Assembly (NCBI GenBank): GCA_017439965.1
Contig: JAFSID010000013.1
Coordinates: forward strand, 1 to 56,292
Direction: 5' to 3'
Length of the DNA stretch: 56,292 nt
Source: Clostridia bacterium
GTDB lineage: Bacteria; Bacillota; Clostridia; Oscillospirales; SIG627
Shown: positions 48,821 to 56,292 of the stretch, piece after piece
Layout of the letters: each line of letters begins with the position of its first letter
How positions within the stretch are numbered: position 1 is the first letter of the stretch
Notes under the pieces: model-generated
What the model saw: the letters and a program-made list of their open reading frames with translations, nothing else
The model's database searches: none
Told to the model about the DNA's origin: nothing
Made by a program: the position numbers and the translations under genes

Positions 48821-50896
48821 TTAAAGTGTAACGGTTACACCGTCTACGGTAACGGTAGTATTGGGATCACGTGCGATAAGTTCAGCGAAATTAAAGTGGG
48901 CAAGAATATTTGCAGCAGTCAAAGGCGCACCGTCAACCGTACAGTTGTTAAACGCTATATTAACAGTCTTGTTAGCCCAGTTTGCAGATTTGAAAGCAAT
49001 ATCAGCATTGAACTCACAGCCGGTAAAGGTATTTGTAGCTCCTGCTATATAAAATCCAATTGCATCGCTGTTCCAGGTGTTCTCAAATACAACGGTATCA
49101 AAGGTTGATGCCTTAACCGTAGAAATGGAAACGCCCGTGCTGTCCAAGGTCGTATTGCTTACGTTTACGTAGCCTCTGGTCGTGCTGTTACTCGGACCGA
49201 ACGAAACAGCGTTACCCTTAACCTTGATAGTAGAATCAGTGAGGTTCATAGTTCCGTTCATATTTCTAAATACAAGACCCGAGCTGGCGCCCCAAAGAGT
49301 AGTGGTATCCGTAATGGTAAGGTTAGAAACGTTTGTCACGGATGCGGTAGTATCAGAGCCGCTTGCAATCAACAGCAAGCCCTGACTTACATTAGCACCC
49401 TCAACGGTAGTGTCCTTGATGGTGGTGTCAGAACCGGAAACGGTAAGACCGTAGGAAGCGCCTGCGCTCTGATACTTAACGCCCTCGATGGTGGTATTGT
49501 TACCATTGATGGTCGTAGTGCCTACGGACTGGATGGTCATATCCTTTACCGTCAAAGCATCGGCAGTAACGGTAGCGCCGTTGGAAGCAACGGTAGTACT
49601 GTCAACGCCGTTACCAACAAGCGCGATGTTAGAAGAGCCGTTCAATGCATCGGCAATGTTGTTTACGGATACCGTATTTCCTGCGGTAGAGTTAATAGCT
49701 ACGCTATCACCTGCATTTACGTTGCCAAGAGTCTCGTTGAGCTCCTTTTCAGCCTCAGAAAGCTCGGTGTAAACAACGGTAATATTGCTCTTCTTTGCCT
49801 GAGAGAAGGGCGTAAAGTAATTAGTGCTGAAGGTTACAACGCCGGTAGCGATATCATAGGTTGCCCAAGTATTAGTGGGCATCATACCGTCCTTATATAC
49901 CTTTACGTCATTTCTGCCTGCACCAATAGGAAGCTCAACCTTTATGTTACCGTAATTATACAATTTGTGAGTGCCGTCTACAAAAGGATTGATGTAGTCA
50001 GCAACGCCGTCTACGTAAATCTCATAGCCGTTTGCCACCTGCATTTCAGTAAGAGCACCGCCGTAACCGTTTGCGGCGTTCTTTACGGTAAGCTTAAGAT
50101 TTGCAAGGCTCGCAGATGAAAGCTGTGCACCTGCGGGAACTGTAACCTTAACAGTGCCGTAAGGCATATCGGCAGTCATAACAACCTCTTCGCCAAGTTT
50201 TCCGTTGTTGTTAACGATAGCAGCGCTCTCGTTTACTGCTAAAAATTCAGAGTTTACGTCATACTGATCGTCAAAGCTATCCTTTTCGCTGGTAAGCTGA
50301 GTTGCGAGGAGCTGAACGGTAAAGTCAGAGCCGATTGCCTTGTCCTGATACTCGTTGCCTGCGTTCTCACGCATCTTGAGAGCAAGAGTAACCGTATCTG
50401 TTTCCTTTTCCAAAAGCTCACCGCTTGCGTTACTCGGCATACCTGCGAGAATCTGAGTGAGTGTACCTACGGGCTCAATGCTGTTAAGCGCGGTGCGGTC
50501 TGCAACCTGAACGGCGGGATCCACGAAATAAACGTCAATCACGTCCGCAAGATCGGAAACGTCGCCGTTTGCAAAGATGTTAAGCTGATACTTGAATGCG
50601 AGCGTACCTACGTTGCTGATCTTAATGTGACGAACCTCAACGTAACCAGGCTCCCACTTATCGTTGTTGAAGATTTTGCCCGTTGATGCATCATTCCATA
50701 CAGTACCCTGTGCCTCGGGATCTGCTTTGCCCTCAGCCCAGTGCATTTCTACGTCAAGAGTACCCGACTTGATGATGTTTCCCGTGCTTGTAACACTGTC
50801 GGTAAACCACGCAAAAGTAGTGCCGATAAGCATTGACGCACAGAGAAGAAGTGAAAGCGCGCTCATAATGAGTGAATGTCTTGTGCTTCTTTTCAT
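48821..50896 (-). CDS. SipW-dependent secreted protein with a repeat-rich tail
   Basis: A 691-residue surface protein. Residues 1-45 match the paralogues almost exactly (MKRSTRHSLIMSALSLLLCA, then TFAWFTDSVTSTGN). The TasA/CalY-like domain covers about 50-215 (KWEPGYVEVRHIKISNVGTL). A middle region of about 220-400 precedes a low-complexity beta-solenoid rich in T, N, V and S (VTADALTVKDMTIQSVGTTT; DTTIKDTTVEGANVSQG), ending in a pectate-lyase-like tail. The ATG at 50896 follows AAAGGAG. Its promoter spacer is a TA tract. A matrix or adhesin role is inferred. Confidence 0.85.
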   Translation of the reverse strand: MKRSTRHSLIMSALSLLLCASMLIGTTFAWFTDSVTSTGNIIKSGTLDVEMHWAEGKADPEAQGTVWNDASTGKIFNNDKWEPGYVEVRHIKISNVGTLAFKYQLNIFANGDVSDLADVIDVYFVDPAVQVADRTALNSIEPVGTLTQILAGMPSNASGELLEKETDTVTLALKMRENAGNEYQDKAIGSDFTVQLLATQLTSEKDSFDDQYDVNSEFLAVNESAAIVNNNGKLGEEVVMTADMPYGTVKVTVPAGAQLSSASLANLKLTVKNAANGYGGALTEMQVANGYEIYVDGVADYINPFVDGTHKLYNYGNIKVELPIGAGRNDVKVYKDGMMPTNTWATYDIATGVVTFSTNYFTPFSQAKKSNITVVYTELSEAEKELNETLGNVNAGDSVAINSTAGNTVSVNNIADALNGSSNIALVGNGVDSTTVASNGATVTADALTVKDMTIQSVGTTTINGNNTTIEGVKYQSAGASYGLTVSGSDTTIKDTTVEGANVSQGLLLIASGSDTTASVTNVSNLTITDTTTLWGASSGLVFRNMNGTMNLTDSTIKVKGNAVSFGPSNSTTRGYVNVSNTTLDSTGVSISTVKASTFDTVVFENTWNSDAIGFYIAGATNTFTGCEFNADIAFKSANWANKTVNIAFNNCTVDGAPLTAANILAHFNFAELIARDPNTTVTVDGVTVTL

Positions 50897-50983
50897 TGTT
50901 TTTCTCCTTTTAGAATAAATATTATTGAAAAACGGATACCCACATACCGTAATTTCCAAAACGGGAAGCTGTCGCCATTTACC

Positions 50984-51008
50984 ATTATATATATATATAT
51001 ATTGTCAA
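50984..51008 (-). promoter_or_regulatory. Promoter with a TA-repeat spacer (phase-variation candidate)
   Basis: On the minus strand TTGACA (51003-51008) and TATAAT (50984-50989) are separated by only 13 bp of alternating A and T; the uninterrupted TA tract is 17 nt (50986-51002). The paralogous promoters have 16- and 17-bp spacers. Gain of two TA units would give the optimal 17. Confidence 0.65.
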
Positions 51009-51024
51009 GGCTTTTTTTAAAAAA

Positions 51025-51052
51025 ATGCACTCCGAATTTCTTCGGAGTGCAT
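51025..51052 (-). terminator. Terminator of the third SipW-type gene
   Basis: The same 12-bp stem and TTTC loop as at 48784-48811, lying 5 nt after the stop at 51058. Confidence 0.85.
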
Positions 51053-51057
51053 AAGAC

Positions 51058-53907
51058 TTAATAGCCTATTACGTTTTCTGCGGTGAGACCCGTGTTATTT
51101 GCAATAACCTCTGCTTCAAAGTCAGCAGGCATATCACTTATAACGTAGCCGATAGCCTCATCGTTAATGTTAGTGAAGGTACAGCCCTTTATAGTAGTTG
51201 TGCTTCCGTTCTTGTTCTTGATTCCGCAAAGTGCGTTGTTGTAGTTATCAAAGGTACAGTTCTCAACGGTGAGATTACCGTTAAGATTCTTGTAGATACC
51301 CCAGTTCTTATCGGTAGCTGTGCCCTTAAAGCTACAGTTTCTGACTACGATATCACCGTCGCCGTCGTGGTCGTTGTTATTAACCGGACCTGCAATTGCA
51401 TAACCCTTTAGATTTGTTTCAAAGGAGATATTTTCAATAACCGCATCTCCAATACAGCTAAAGATATCATCGTAGGTTGAAATCTGCTGAATAAGAACCG
51501 TCTTACCTGCCTCACCCTTAATGGTTACGCCGTCGGGAATGGTAAAGGTTCCGCTCGTAACGTAGGTCTGCTCGGGAAGAATAAGCACGTCACCCTTCTG
51601 GAGAGTGGGAAGGTACTCGTAAAGACCGCCGTACTTGGTGGGATTGTAGGTGGTTTTATGATAGTTGTCAAAGCCGTTAACTACAACGGGTGTCTCCCAG
51701 GTTTCATCGCCCCAGGTTGCAACGGTGTAGATACCGCCGCCCTGAAGTCCGCTCGCACTGGTAAGAGTATTACCGCTTGCAACGTTGGTGCCCTCAAACT
51801 CAAGGTCTATGGTAGTCGAGCTGCCGATTGTAAGTGCCATACCGTAGAATGCGGAAGCGCCTGCATAGTCTGCAACGGTGGTTGCGGTAATCTCCGTATC
51901 GGTTACAGAGCAGTCAATAAACTTGATGGTAGCGTTGCTCTCGCTGTTTCTACCGACGAGACCGCCTACGTTACATCCGCCCGTGATAGAGGAGTTGGTT
52001 ACGTTAACCTTTTCAACAGTAAGGTCACCGTAAGCCTCGCCCCATACTGCGCCGTTGTGATGTGAGCCACCGTTCAAGGTGAGATTGTCAAGGGTAAGGT
52101 TCTTTACAACCGAAGCAACGGCTCCGTTGGTACCTCTCGTTGCACCCGTGAAGAGACCTGTTCCGTTAATGGTAAGGTTGGAAATTGTATGTCCGTTACC
52201 GTTGAAGGTAATACCGCTGACGTTAGAGGAGTCGGGAGTGATATGCTTAGTTGTCCAGATATAGCCCGTAGCGTCGATGTCTGCCATTACGTTATAGGTC
52301 TTGCCCCAGAATGAACCGCTGCTGTAATTTGCGATAATCCAGTTGTTGAGAGCTATAAGAGCCTCTGCGTTATAAACGTAGTAGTTGCCGTTTGCATCCT
52401 TATAAAGACCGTTTGAAACCTCGGTGTCAACAACGGTTATAAGCGTATCCTTGCCGTCGGCGTAATTGAATTTTTCACCGTAAATGTTCTGACCTGCCGC
52501 AACTGTGGGATTGATAATGAACGCGGTAATCATATTTACGATTGAATCACCGCCGTCACGACCTACCGCACCTGCGATACCGCCAGCCAACGTGTGACTT
52601 GCACTGCCAACAAGCTCTTTAACCTCACCGTTATTGGTACAGTCGGAAACGGTTACGGTAAGGTTGGTATTATTGTCGTCACCTGCGATAAGACCGATGA
52701 TACCGCCTGCGATAATGTCTGCGGTAACGTCGCCGTTATTGGTACAGTTATCAACGACGGTCAAACGGTTAGCCTGACCGATAAAGCCACCTACCTGATG
52801 AGTGCCCGTAACGTTTGCGTAGTTCACGCTGTCAACGATAAGAGTATCGTAGGAGCGGTCAGCACCGATAAAGCCGCCCGTGTAATGTCCGCCACCCTTA
52901 ACGTTACCCGTTACGGTTACGTTGGAAATAACGGTCTGGTCTGCATCCGCAACCTTATCTACCTGACCTGCAATCGCACCCGTGCGAGCATCGGTTGACT
53001 GGATGTCAACGTTTTCAAGAGTAAGGTTCTTGATGGTTGCACCGCTGATTTTGGTGAAGAGACCGTTTGCGCCCTTGAGGTTCTGGATAGCGTAGCCGTT
53101 ACCGTCAAGAGTTCCGCTGTAATTTGCAATGGGAGTCCAGGTCTCGCCTGCAAGGTCAATATTCTTGGTAAGCTTAACGTTCTGATTGTTGTTAAGAGCC
53201 TTGATAAGCTCGCCTAAGGTTGAAATCTCCTCGGGGAATGCAGCATTCTCGTCGTACGTCTCGTCAAAGCTGTCATCCTCGTAAGTAAGCTGAGTTGCGA
53301 GGAGCTGAATATCAAATTCGCCAAGCTTCTTGTCCTGATATTCGTTGCCTGCACTCTCCTGCATCTTAAGAGCAAGACCGAGATAAATCTTATCTCCCGC
53401 CTCGCCCATAGGCATAAGCTCGCCCTTGGTAGTCGTCTCAATAGTGTTTATAAAGCTTGTGAGGTTGCCAACGTACTGATAACCGTCTGCCTCAAGGTCA
53501 CGGGTGTCGGGCATAGCAAGTGCGTTGGTATCCTTCTTAACCCAAACGTCAATTACGTCGGAAAGTATGGAAAGCTTCTCGCTTGATACGAACTTAGCGT
53601 ACCACTTGAGTGCAAGCGTGCCCTCGTTTTCAATCTTGAGGAGCTTTACCTCGGTATAGCCGGGCTCCCACTTTTCGTAATTGAAAATAGGTGCCTTGCT
53701 TTCCTTGATGCTTGCGTATTTGTCAGCTGTGGTATTGTCCTTGTCATACATTTCAAGGTCGAGTACCAGAGTACCTGACTGAATCTTGTTTCCCGTGCTG
53801 GTAACGCTGTCGGTAAACCACGCAAACGTAGTGCCGATGAGCATCGATGCACAGAGAAGAAGGGAAAGTGCGCTCATAATGAGTGAATGTCTTGTGCTTC
53901 TTTTCAT
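51058..53907 (-). CDS. Large SipW-dependent secreted protein with GLUG-type repeats
   Basis: A 949-residue surface protein, the largest in the window. The SipW-type signal is near-identical to its paralogues (SALSLLLCASMLIGTTFAWF). A TasA/CalY-like domain covers about 40-215 (EKWEPGYTEVKLLKIENEGT). Two long beta-solenoid blocks follow. They contain GLUG-like units such as VGGFIGQANRLTVVDNCTNN, TGGFIGADRSYDTLIV and VGGLVGRNSESNATIKF, and a final beta-helix (GVTIKGEAGKTVLIQQISTY). GLUG repeats occur in adhesins and secreted proteases. There is no LPxTG anchor at the C-terminus, so it is probably held by polymerisation or non-covalently. Confidence 0.85.
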   Translation of the reverse strand: MKRSTRHSLIMSALSLLLCASMLIGTTFAWFTDSVTSTGNKIQSGTLVLDLEMYDKDNTTADKYASIKESKAPIFNYEKWEPGYTEVKLLKIENEGTLALKWYAKFVSSEKLSILSDVIDVWVKKDTNALAMPDTRDLEADGYQYVGNLTSFINTIETTTKGELMPMGEAGDKIYLGLALKMQESAGNEYQDKKLGEFDIQLLATQLTYEDDSFDETYDENAAFPEEISTLGELIKALNNNQNVKLTKNIDLAGETWTPIANYSGTLDGNGYAIQNLKGANGLFTKISGATIKNLTLENVDIQSTDARTGAIAGQVDKVADADQTVISNVTVTGNVKGGGHYTGGFIGADRSYDTLIVDSVNYANVTGTHQVGGFIGQANRLTVVDNCTNNGDVTADIIAGGIIGLIAGDDNNTNLTVTVSDCTNNGEVKELVGSASHTLAGGIAGAVGRDGGDSIVNMITAFIINPTVAAGQNIYGEKFNYADGKDTLITVVDTEVSNGLYKDANGNYYVYNAEALIALNNWIIANYSSGSFWGKTYNVMADIDATGYIWTTKHITPDSSNVSGITFNGNGHTISNLTINGTGLFTGATRGTNGAVASVVKNLTLDNLTLNGGSHHNGAVWGEAYGDLTVEKVNVTNSSITGGCNVGGLVGRNSESNATIKFIDCSVTDTEITATTVADYAGASAFYGMALTIGSSTTIDLEFEGTNVASGNTLTSASGLQGGGIYTVATWGDETWETPVVVNGFDNYHKTTYNPTKYGGLYEYLPTLQKGDVLILPEQTYVTSGTFTIPDGVTIKGEAGKTVLIQQISTYDDIFSCIGDAVIENISFETNLKGYAIAGPVNNNDHDGDGDIVVRNCSFKGTATDKNWGIYKNLNGNLTVENCTFDNYNNALCGIKNKNGSTTTIKGCTFTNINDEAIGYVISDMPADFEAEVIANNTGLTAENVIGY

Positions 53908-53966
53908 TGTCTTTTCTCCTTGTTGTTTTTATCCCCGTGTTCTACGGAGATTGTTTGACATTTCAG

Positions 53967-53995
53967 ATTATATATCCAAGCCCTCGTTTTGTCAA
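53967..53995 (-). promoter_or_regulatory. Promoter of the third SipW-type gene
   Basis: On the minus strand a perfect TTGACA (53990-53995), 17 bp and a perfect TATAAT (53967-53972). This is the strongest promoter of the three SipW-type genes. Confidence 0.85.
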
Positions 53996-54026
53996 TCCAA
54001 TTCATTTAAAAGGCTTGTTTTTTCGG

Positions 54027-54196
54027 TCAATTTACAATTTTTAACCGTTCAACCGAAGCTCTCCTTGCCACCGTCTCACCGTCAAGCATCACGAAGAAGC
54101 CTGAGCCCATAGCGTAACGCTCACCCGTCTTATCGTAAGCAACCGAACATTTAAGTCCTCTTACAGTTTTTTCAAGGACCTGCTTTTTTCGAATTA
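54027..54196 (-). pseudogene. Possible remnant ORF
   Basis: An open frame of about 55 codons directly after the ADP-ribosylglycohydrolase stop, in a different frame and without a start codon or ribosome-binding site at its head. It encodes LEKTVRGLKCSVAYDKTGER and GSGFFVMLDGETVARRASVE before a stop at 54027. The sequence looks protein-like, so it may be the C-terminal relic of a lost gene. This is weakly supported. Confidence 0.25.
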
Positions 54197-55039
54197 TTAT
54201 CCGATGCGTGAATAAAAATCGTCAATCAGCAAAAGCTGATTTTTCGGAATTTTGGACAGACAAAAATCCGAAATGTGCTCGGGCACCTCGCCGTAAAATG
54301 CCTCTGCAATAGCACCCGACATATCCGCAATGGTGTCCGAGTCGCTTCCGTAGGAGATTGCATTTCTGACGGCGCTCTCATAATCGTAGCTTTCAAGAAA
54401 CGCTACCACCGCCATTGGCACCGTGTCCTGACATATCTCACTCCACTCGCAAGAGTCTCTCAGCTCCTTAACGCTCTTGTTAAGCAGGGTGTAGCCGAAT
54501 GCCCTGAGCAAATAATCCTTTATATACTCCTTGCTGTTTCCCTTACGCGCCAGAAAGATTGCCGCCGCAATGCACATTGCACCCTTCTGACCCTCGGGAT
54601 GATTGTGTGTAACGTCTGCCGAAAGCTTGGCAAAGCGCATCGTTTCCTCCATAGTGTCAAAAAACCATCCCACGGGACTGACTCTCATTCCCGCGCCGTT
54701 TCCACAGCTATTGTAGGGCTCATATTCACCGATAAGGTCCGCCTTTGCACACCAATGAAAATACCTTGTACCGAAGCCAAGCATACCCTCACCCTCCTCG
54801 AAGGTGTGTACCGAGTATTTTACAAACTGCTTTGCAAGGGATATTTTCAAAGCCTCATCGTCAAAATAGTCCTTTTCAATATCGTGCAAAAGCCAATCGG
54901 CAACCGCAAAGGTCAGCACCGAATCGTCCGTAAAATTATCGGTGTCAAGGCAAAGTCTTATTCCCTCGGCGTCCTCAAACTTCGTTTCCTGAAACTCATA
55001 GGTCGAGCCTAAAACATCTCCGCATATCGCTCCAAGCAT
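54197..55039 (-). CDS. ADP-ribosylglycohydrolase family protein
   Basis: A 280-residue protein of the DraG/ARH fold, which removes ADP-ribose from proteins or nucleic acids using two Mg2+ ions. Motifs: GAICGDVLGSTYEF at the N-terminus, FTDDSVLTFAVADWLL with metal-binding T and D residues, DVTHNHPEGQKGA, and GSDSDTIADMSGAIAEAFYG, which supplies the remaining metal ligands. The ATG at 55039 follows GGAGG by 8 nt; a TTG two codons upstream is too close to that site. No ADP-ribosyltransferase is seen nearby, so its target is unknown. Confidence 0.9.
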   Translation of the reverse strand: MLGAICGDVLGSTYEFQETKFEDAEGIRLCLDTDNFTDDSVLTFAVADWLLHDIEKDYFDDEALKISLAKQFVKYSVHTFEEGEGMLGFGTRYFHWCAKADLIGEYEPYNSCGNGAGMRVSPVGWFFDTMEETMRFAKLSADVTHNHPEGQKGAMCIAAAIFLARKGNSKEYIKDYLLRAFGYTLLNKSVKELRDSCEWSEICQDTVPMAVVAFLESYDYESAVRNAISYGSDSDTIADMSGAIAEAFYGEVPEHISDFCLSKIPKNQLLLIDDFYSRIG

Positions 55040-55124
55040 ACTCAATTCCTCCCGTCATTCAATAGATTTGTGTTATCAAAATCAAGCCAAGTACCGTAAA
55101 AATCATCTCATATTCACCTACCGC

Positions 55125-56087
55125 TTATTCAACAATATAATGCTGATACTGTTTCTTAACCTGATTTTTTATTCTTTTCGAGCATTTTTTACAATTGATA
55201 ACCGTGCTTTGCCCAAAGGCTCCTCCGCCAAGAGTTTTGAGACCCGAAGGCAATACAATCTCCTTTAACATAGGACAAAAACTAAACGCATCAATTCCTA
55301 TAAGCCTCAGCCCTTCTCCAAGAAACTCTACCTCGGATAAGGCACTATATTCACCGAAACTAAACAGCCCCCGTATATTCACCATAGAATGCGGGAAGGT
55401 AATCCTTTCAATCCTTTTATTATTTCCAAAGGCACCCCCGACAATCTCTTTTATTCCCTCGGGAATAATTACGTGACGCTTCCGTCCTCTGTATTCAATG
55501 AGCTGATTGTTAAATACTATAAAGTCTCCCTTTAGAGAATCGCTCCATTTTGACCCAACAAACGCATTATTCGTAAATTCAGTACGCGTACCGGATATCG
55601 AAACACTTTCGAGATTTACACAATCTCCAAATGCTTTTGAGCCTACGTATTTTAAGCTTTTCGGAAGCTCCAACGATTTTAAGCTGTCCTTGTGAATCAA
55701 GACGGATTCCTCTATCTGCTCGACACCCTCGTCAAATTTCAGATTCTCAATGCTCTCACAAAGCGAAAAGCAAAATCTTTCAATGATTTTAAATTCTCCG
55801 CTTATGACAACATTCTTTTTAACGGTAAGATACTTTTTCAAAACAGCTTTGCCGTCAAATGACTCCCCAAAAAAAGCAACGTCCTCGGACTTTAGAAAAT
55901 AATTACCGATTATCCTTTCCCGTAGCAAAAGACCTGTCTTTACGTCAGCTAAACGCTTCTCGTTCGAGGCTTTTATATCTTCAATCTCAGCGGTCACGTC
56001 CCGATACAAGCGTGATGACAAATATTTTACGTACTCTAACATTGAAGCGTTATCCTCCAATATCACACAGCCGTTATTTGATATCAC
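55125..56087 (-). CDS. BspA-like leucine-rich-repeat protein
   Basis: A 320-residue protein. Residues of about 1-75 are helical and charged. From about 90 on it consists of LRR_5 (BspA/TpLRR) units such as IENLKFDEGVEQIEESVLI, LKSLELPKSLKYVGSKAFGD and LKEIVLPSGLKTLGGGAFGQ. The tail has a CxxC (INCKKCSKRIKN) and is basic. There is no signal peptide, unlike surface BspA proteins, so it may act in the cytoplasm. GTG at 56087, 8 nt after GGAGG, is chosen over a GTG at 56096 that abuts that site. Confidence 0.75.
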   Translation of the reverse strand: MISNNGCVILEDNASMLEYVKYLSSRLYRDVTAEIEDIKASNEKRLADVKTGLLLRERIIGNYFLKSEDVAFFGESFDGKAVLKKYLTVKKNVVISGEFKIIERFCFSLCESIENLKFDEGVEQIEESVLIHKDSLKSLELPKSLKYVGSKAFGDCVNLESVSISGTRTEFTNNAFVGSKWSDSLKGDFIVFNNQLIEYRGRKRHVIIPEGIKEIVGGAFGNNKRIERITFPHSMVNIRGLFSFGEYSALSEVEFLGEGLRLIGIDAFSFCPMLKEIVLPSGLKTLGGGAFGQSTVINCKKCSKRIKNQVKKQYQHYIVE

Positions 56088-56126
56088 CTTTATCACCTCC
56101 TGTTATAAATATTATACCTAACAGTA

Positions 56127-56144
56127 TGTCCCAAAAGTAGTACA
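56127..56144 (+). repeat. IS-end-like 18-mer, copy 2
   Basis: TGTCCCAAAAGTAGTACA is the second copy of the element at 48754-48771 (16 of 18 identical). A TATAAT on the minus strand (56111-56116) beside it may serve the LRR gene. Confidence 0.4.
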
Positions 56145-56292
56145 GTAAAAAGGAGATGTAAAAAAAGTCCAGACCGCCAAAAACAAGAAAGCATAAGCAA
56201 ATGAGACTGTTTATCAAAACAAATACAGATAAGATAAATATTAAGGTAAAAACTCAAAAATGAGTTTTCTCGAATAAATCATATGTTTTTGG
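56145..56292 (+). other. Possible 5' part of an insertion sequence at the window edge
   Basis: After the 18-mer comes AAAAAGGAGATG, a ribosome-binding-site-like stretch. A lysine/arginine-rich open frame follows (KKSRPPKTRKHKQMRLFIKT) and stops at about 56263. It has no usable start codon. It could be a decayed transposase N-terminus; AGGAGATGTAAAAA also occurs at 144-157. Evidence is weak. Confidence 0.2.

Overview
The window looks like a chromosomal segment of an uncultured, probably gut-associated Clostridia (Bacillota). The evidence is the Gram-positive ribosome-binding sites (AGGAGG type) before most starts, the Firmicutes order darA-holB-ricT, a RuvC resolvase (Bacilli use RecU instead), RNase J, a cysteine desulfurase next to a short rhodanese-less ThiI, and three SipW-type secreted proteins. 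No rRNA, tRNA or CRISPR array was seen. Housekeeping block (about 0.3-12 kb): a deacetylase-like hypothetical, class II fructose-bisphosphate aldolase on the minus strand, then a long plus-strand run of ruvC-ruvA-ruvB, RNase J, darA-holB-ricT, a 56-residue 2x[4Fe-4S] ferredoxin, lepA and hemW. Accessory metabolic block (12-26 kb): an ECF sigma/membrane anti-sigma pair, then two minus-strand catabolic operons, each facing a divergent AraC regulator. The first encodes a type I dehydroquinase-like protein, a Gfo/Idh dehydrogenase, an SDR, a quinone oxidoreductase-like enzyme and an EamA transporter. The second is an amino-sugar operon (frameshifted Gfo/Idh, nagB, AXE1-like esterase, nagA). Envelope block (26-42.5 kb): a SipW-type secreted beta-helix protein, an S41 protease with D-Ala-D-Ala ligase, and a CNNM/CorC-type (Mg2+ efflux family) protein preceded by a translated attenuator leader. 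These are followed by an ABC exporter, pth, thiI and cysteine desulfurase. A perfectly symmetric divergent promoter separates the desulfurase from dus. Next come a second ECF sigma, a 139-bp tandem repeat, a zinc-finger anti-sigma, and an MBOAT/DHHW acylation pair. Small-gene islet (42.5-48.6 kb): an AT-rich minus-strand cluster of small ORFs, a DEDDh exonuclease, and two modules. Each module pairs a 33-39-residue basic peptide with an XRE-like protein carrying a cysteine cluster. A lipoprotein/MerR pair with a MerR-type operator and a TM2 protein lie between them. Surface cassette (48.8-54 kb): two more SipW-type proteins with near-identical signal peptides and divergent repeat-rich tails. 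One has a promoter whose -35/-10 spacer is an alternating TA tract and is a phase-variation candidate. The right end holds an ADP-ribosylglycohydrolase, a leucine-rich-repeat protein and a possible insertion-sequence end. The most interesting signals are (1) the leader peptide plus attenuator overlapping the CNNM start codon, (2) the TA-tract promoter of a SipW-type gene, and (3) the paired tiny-peptide/XRE-Cys modules.
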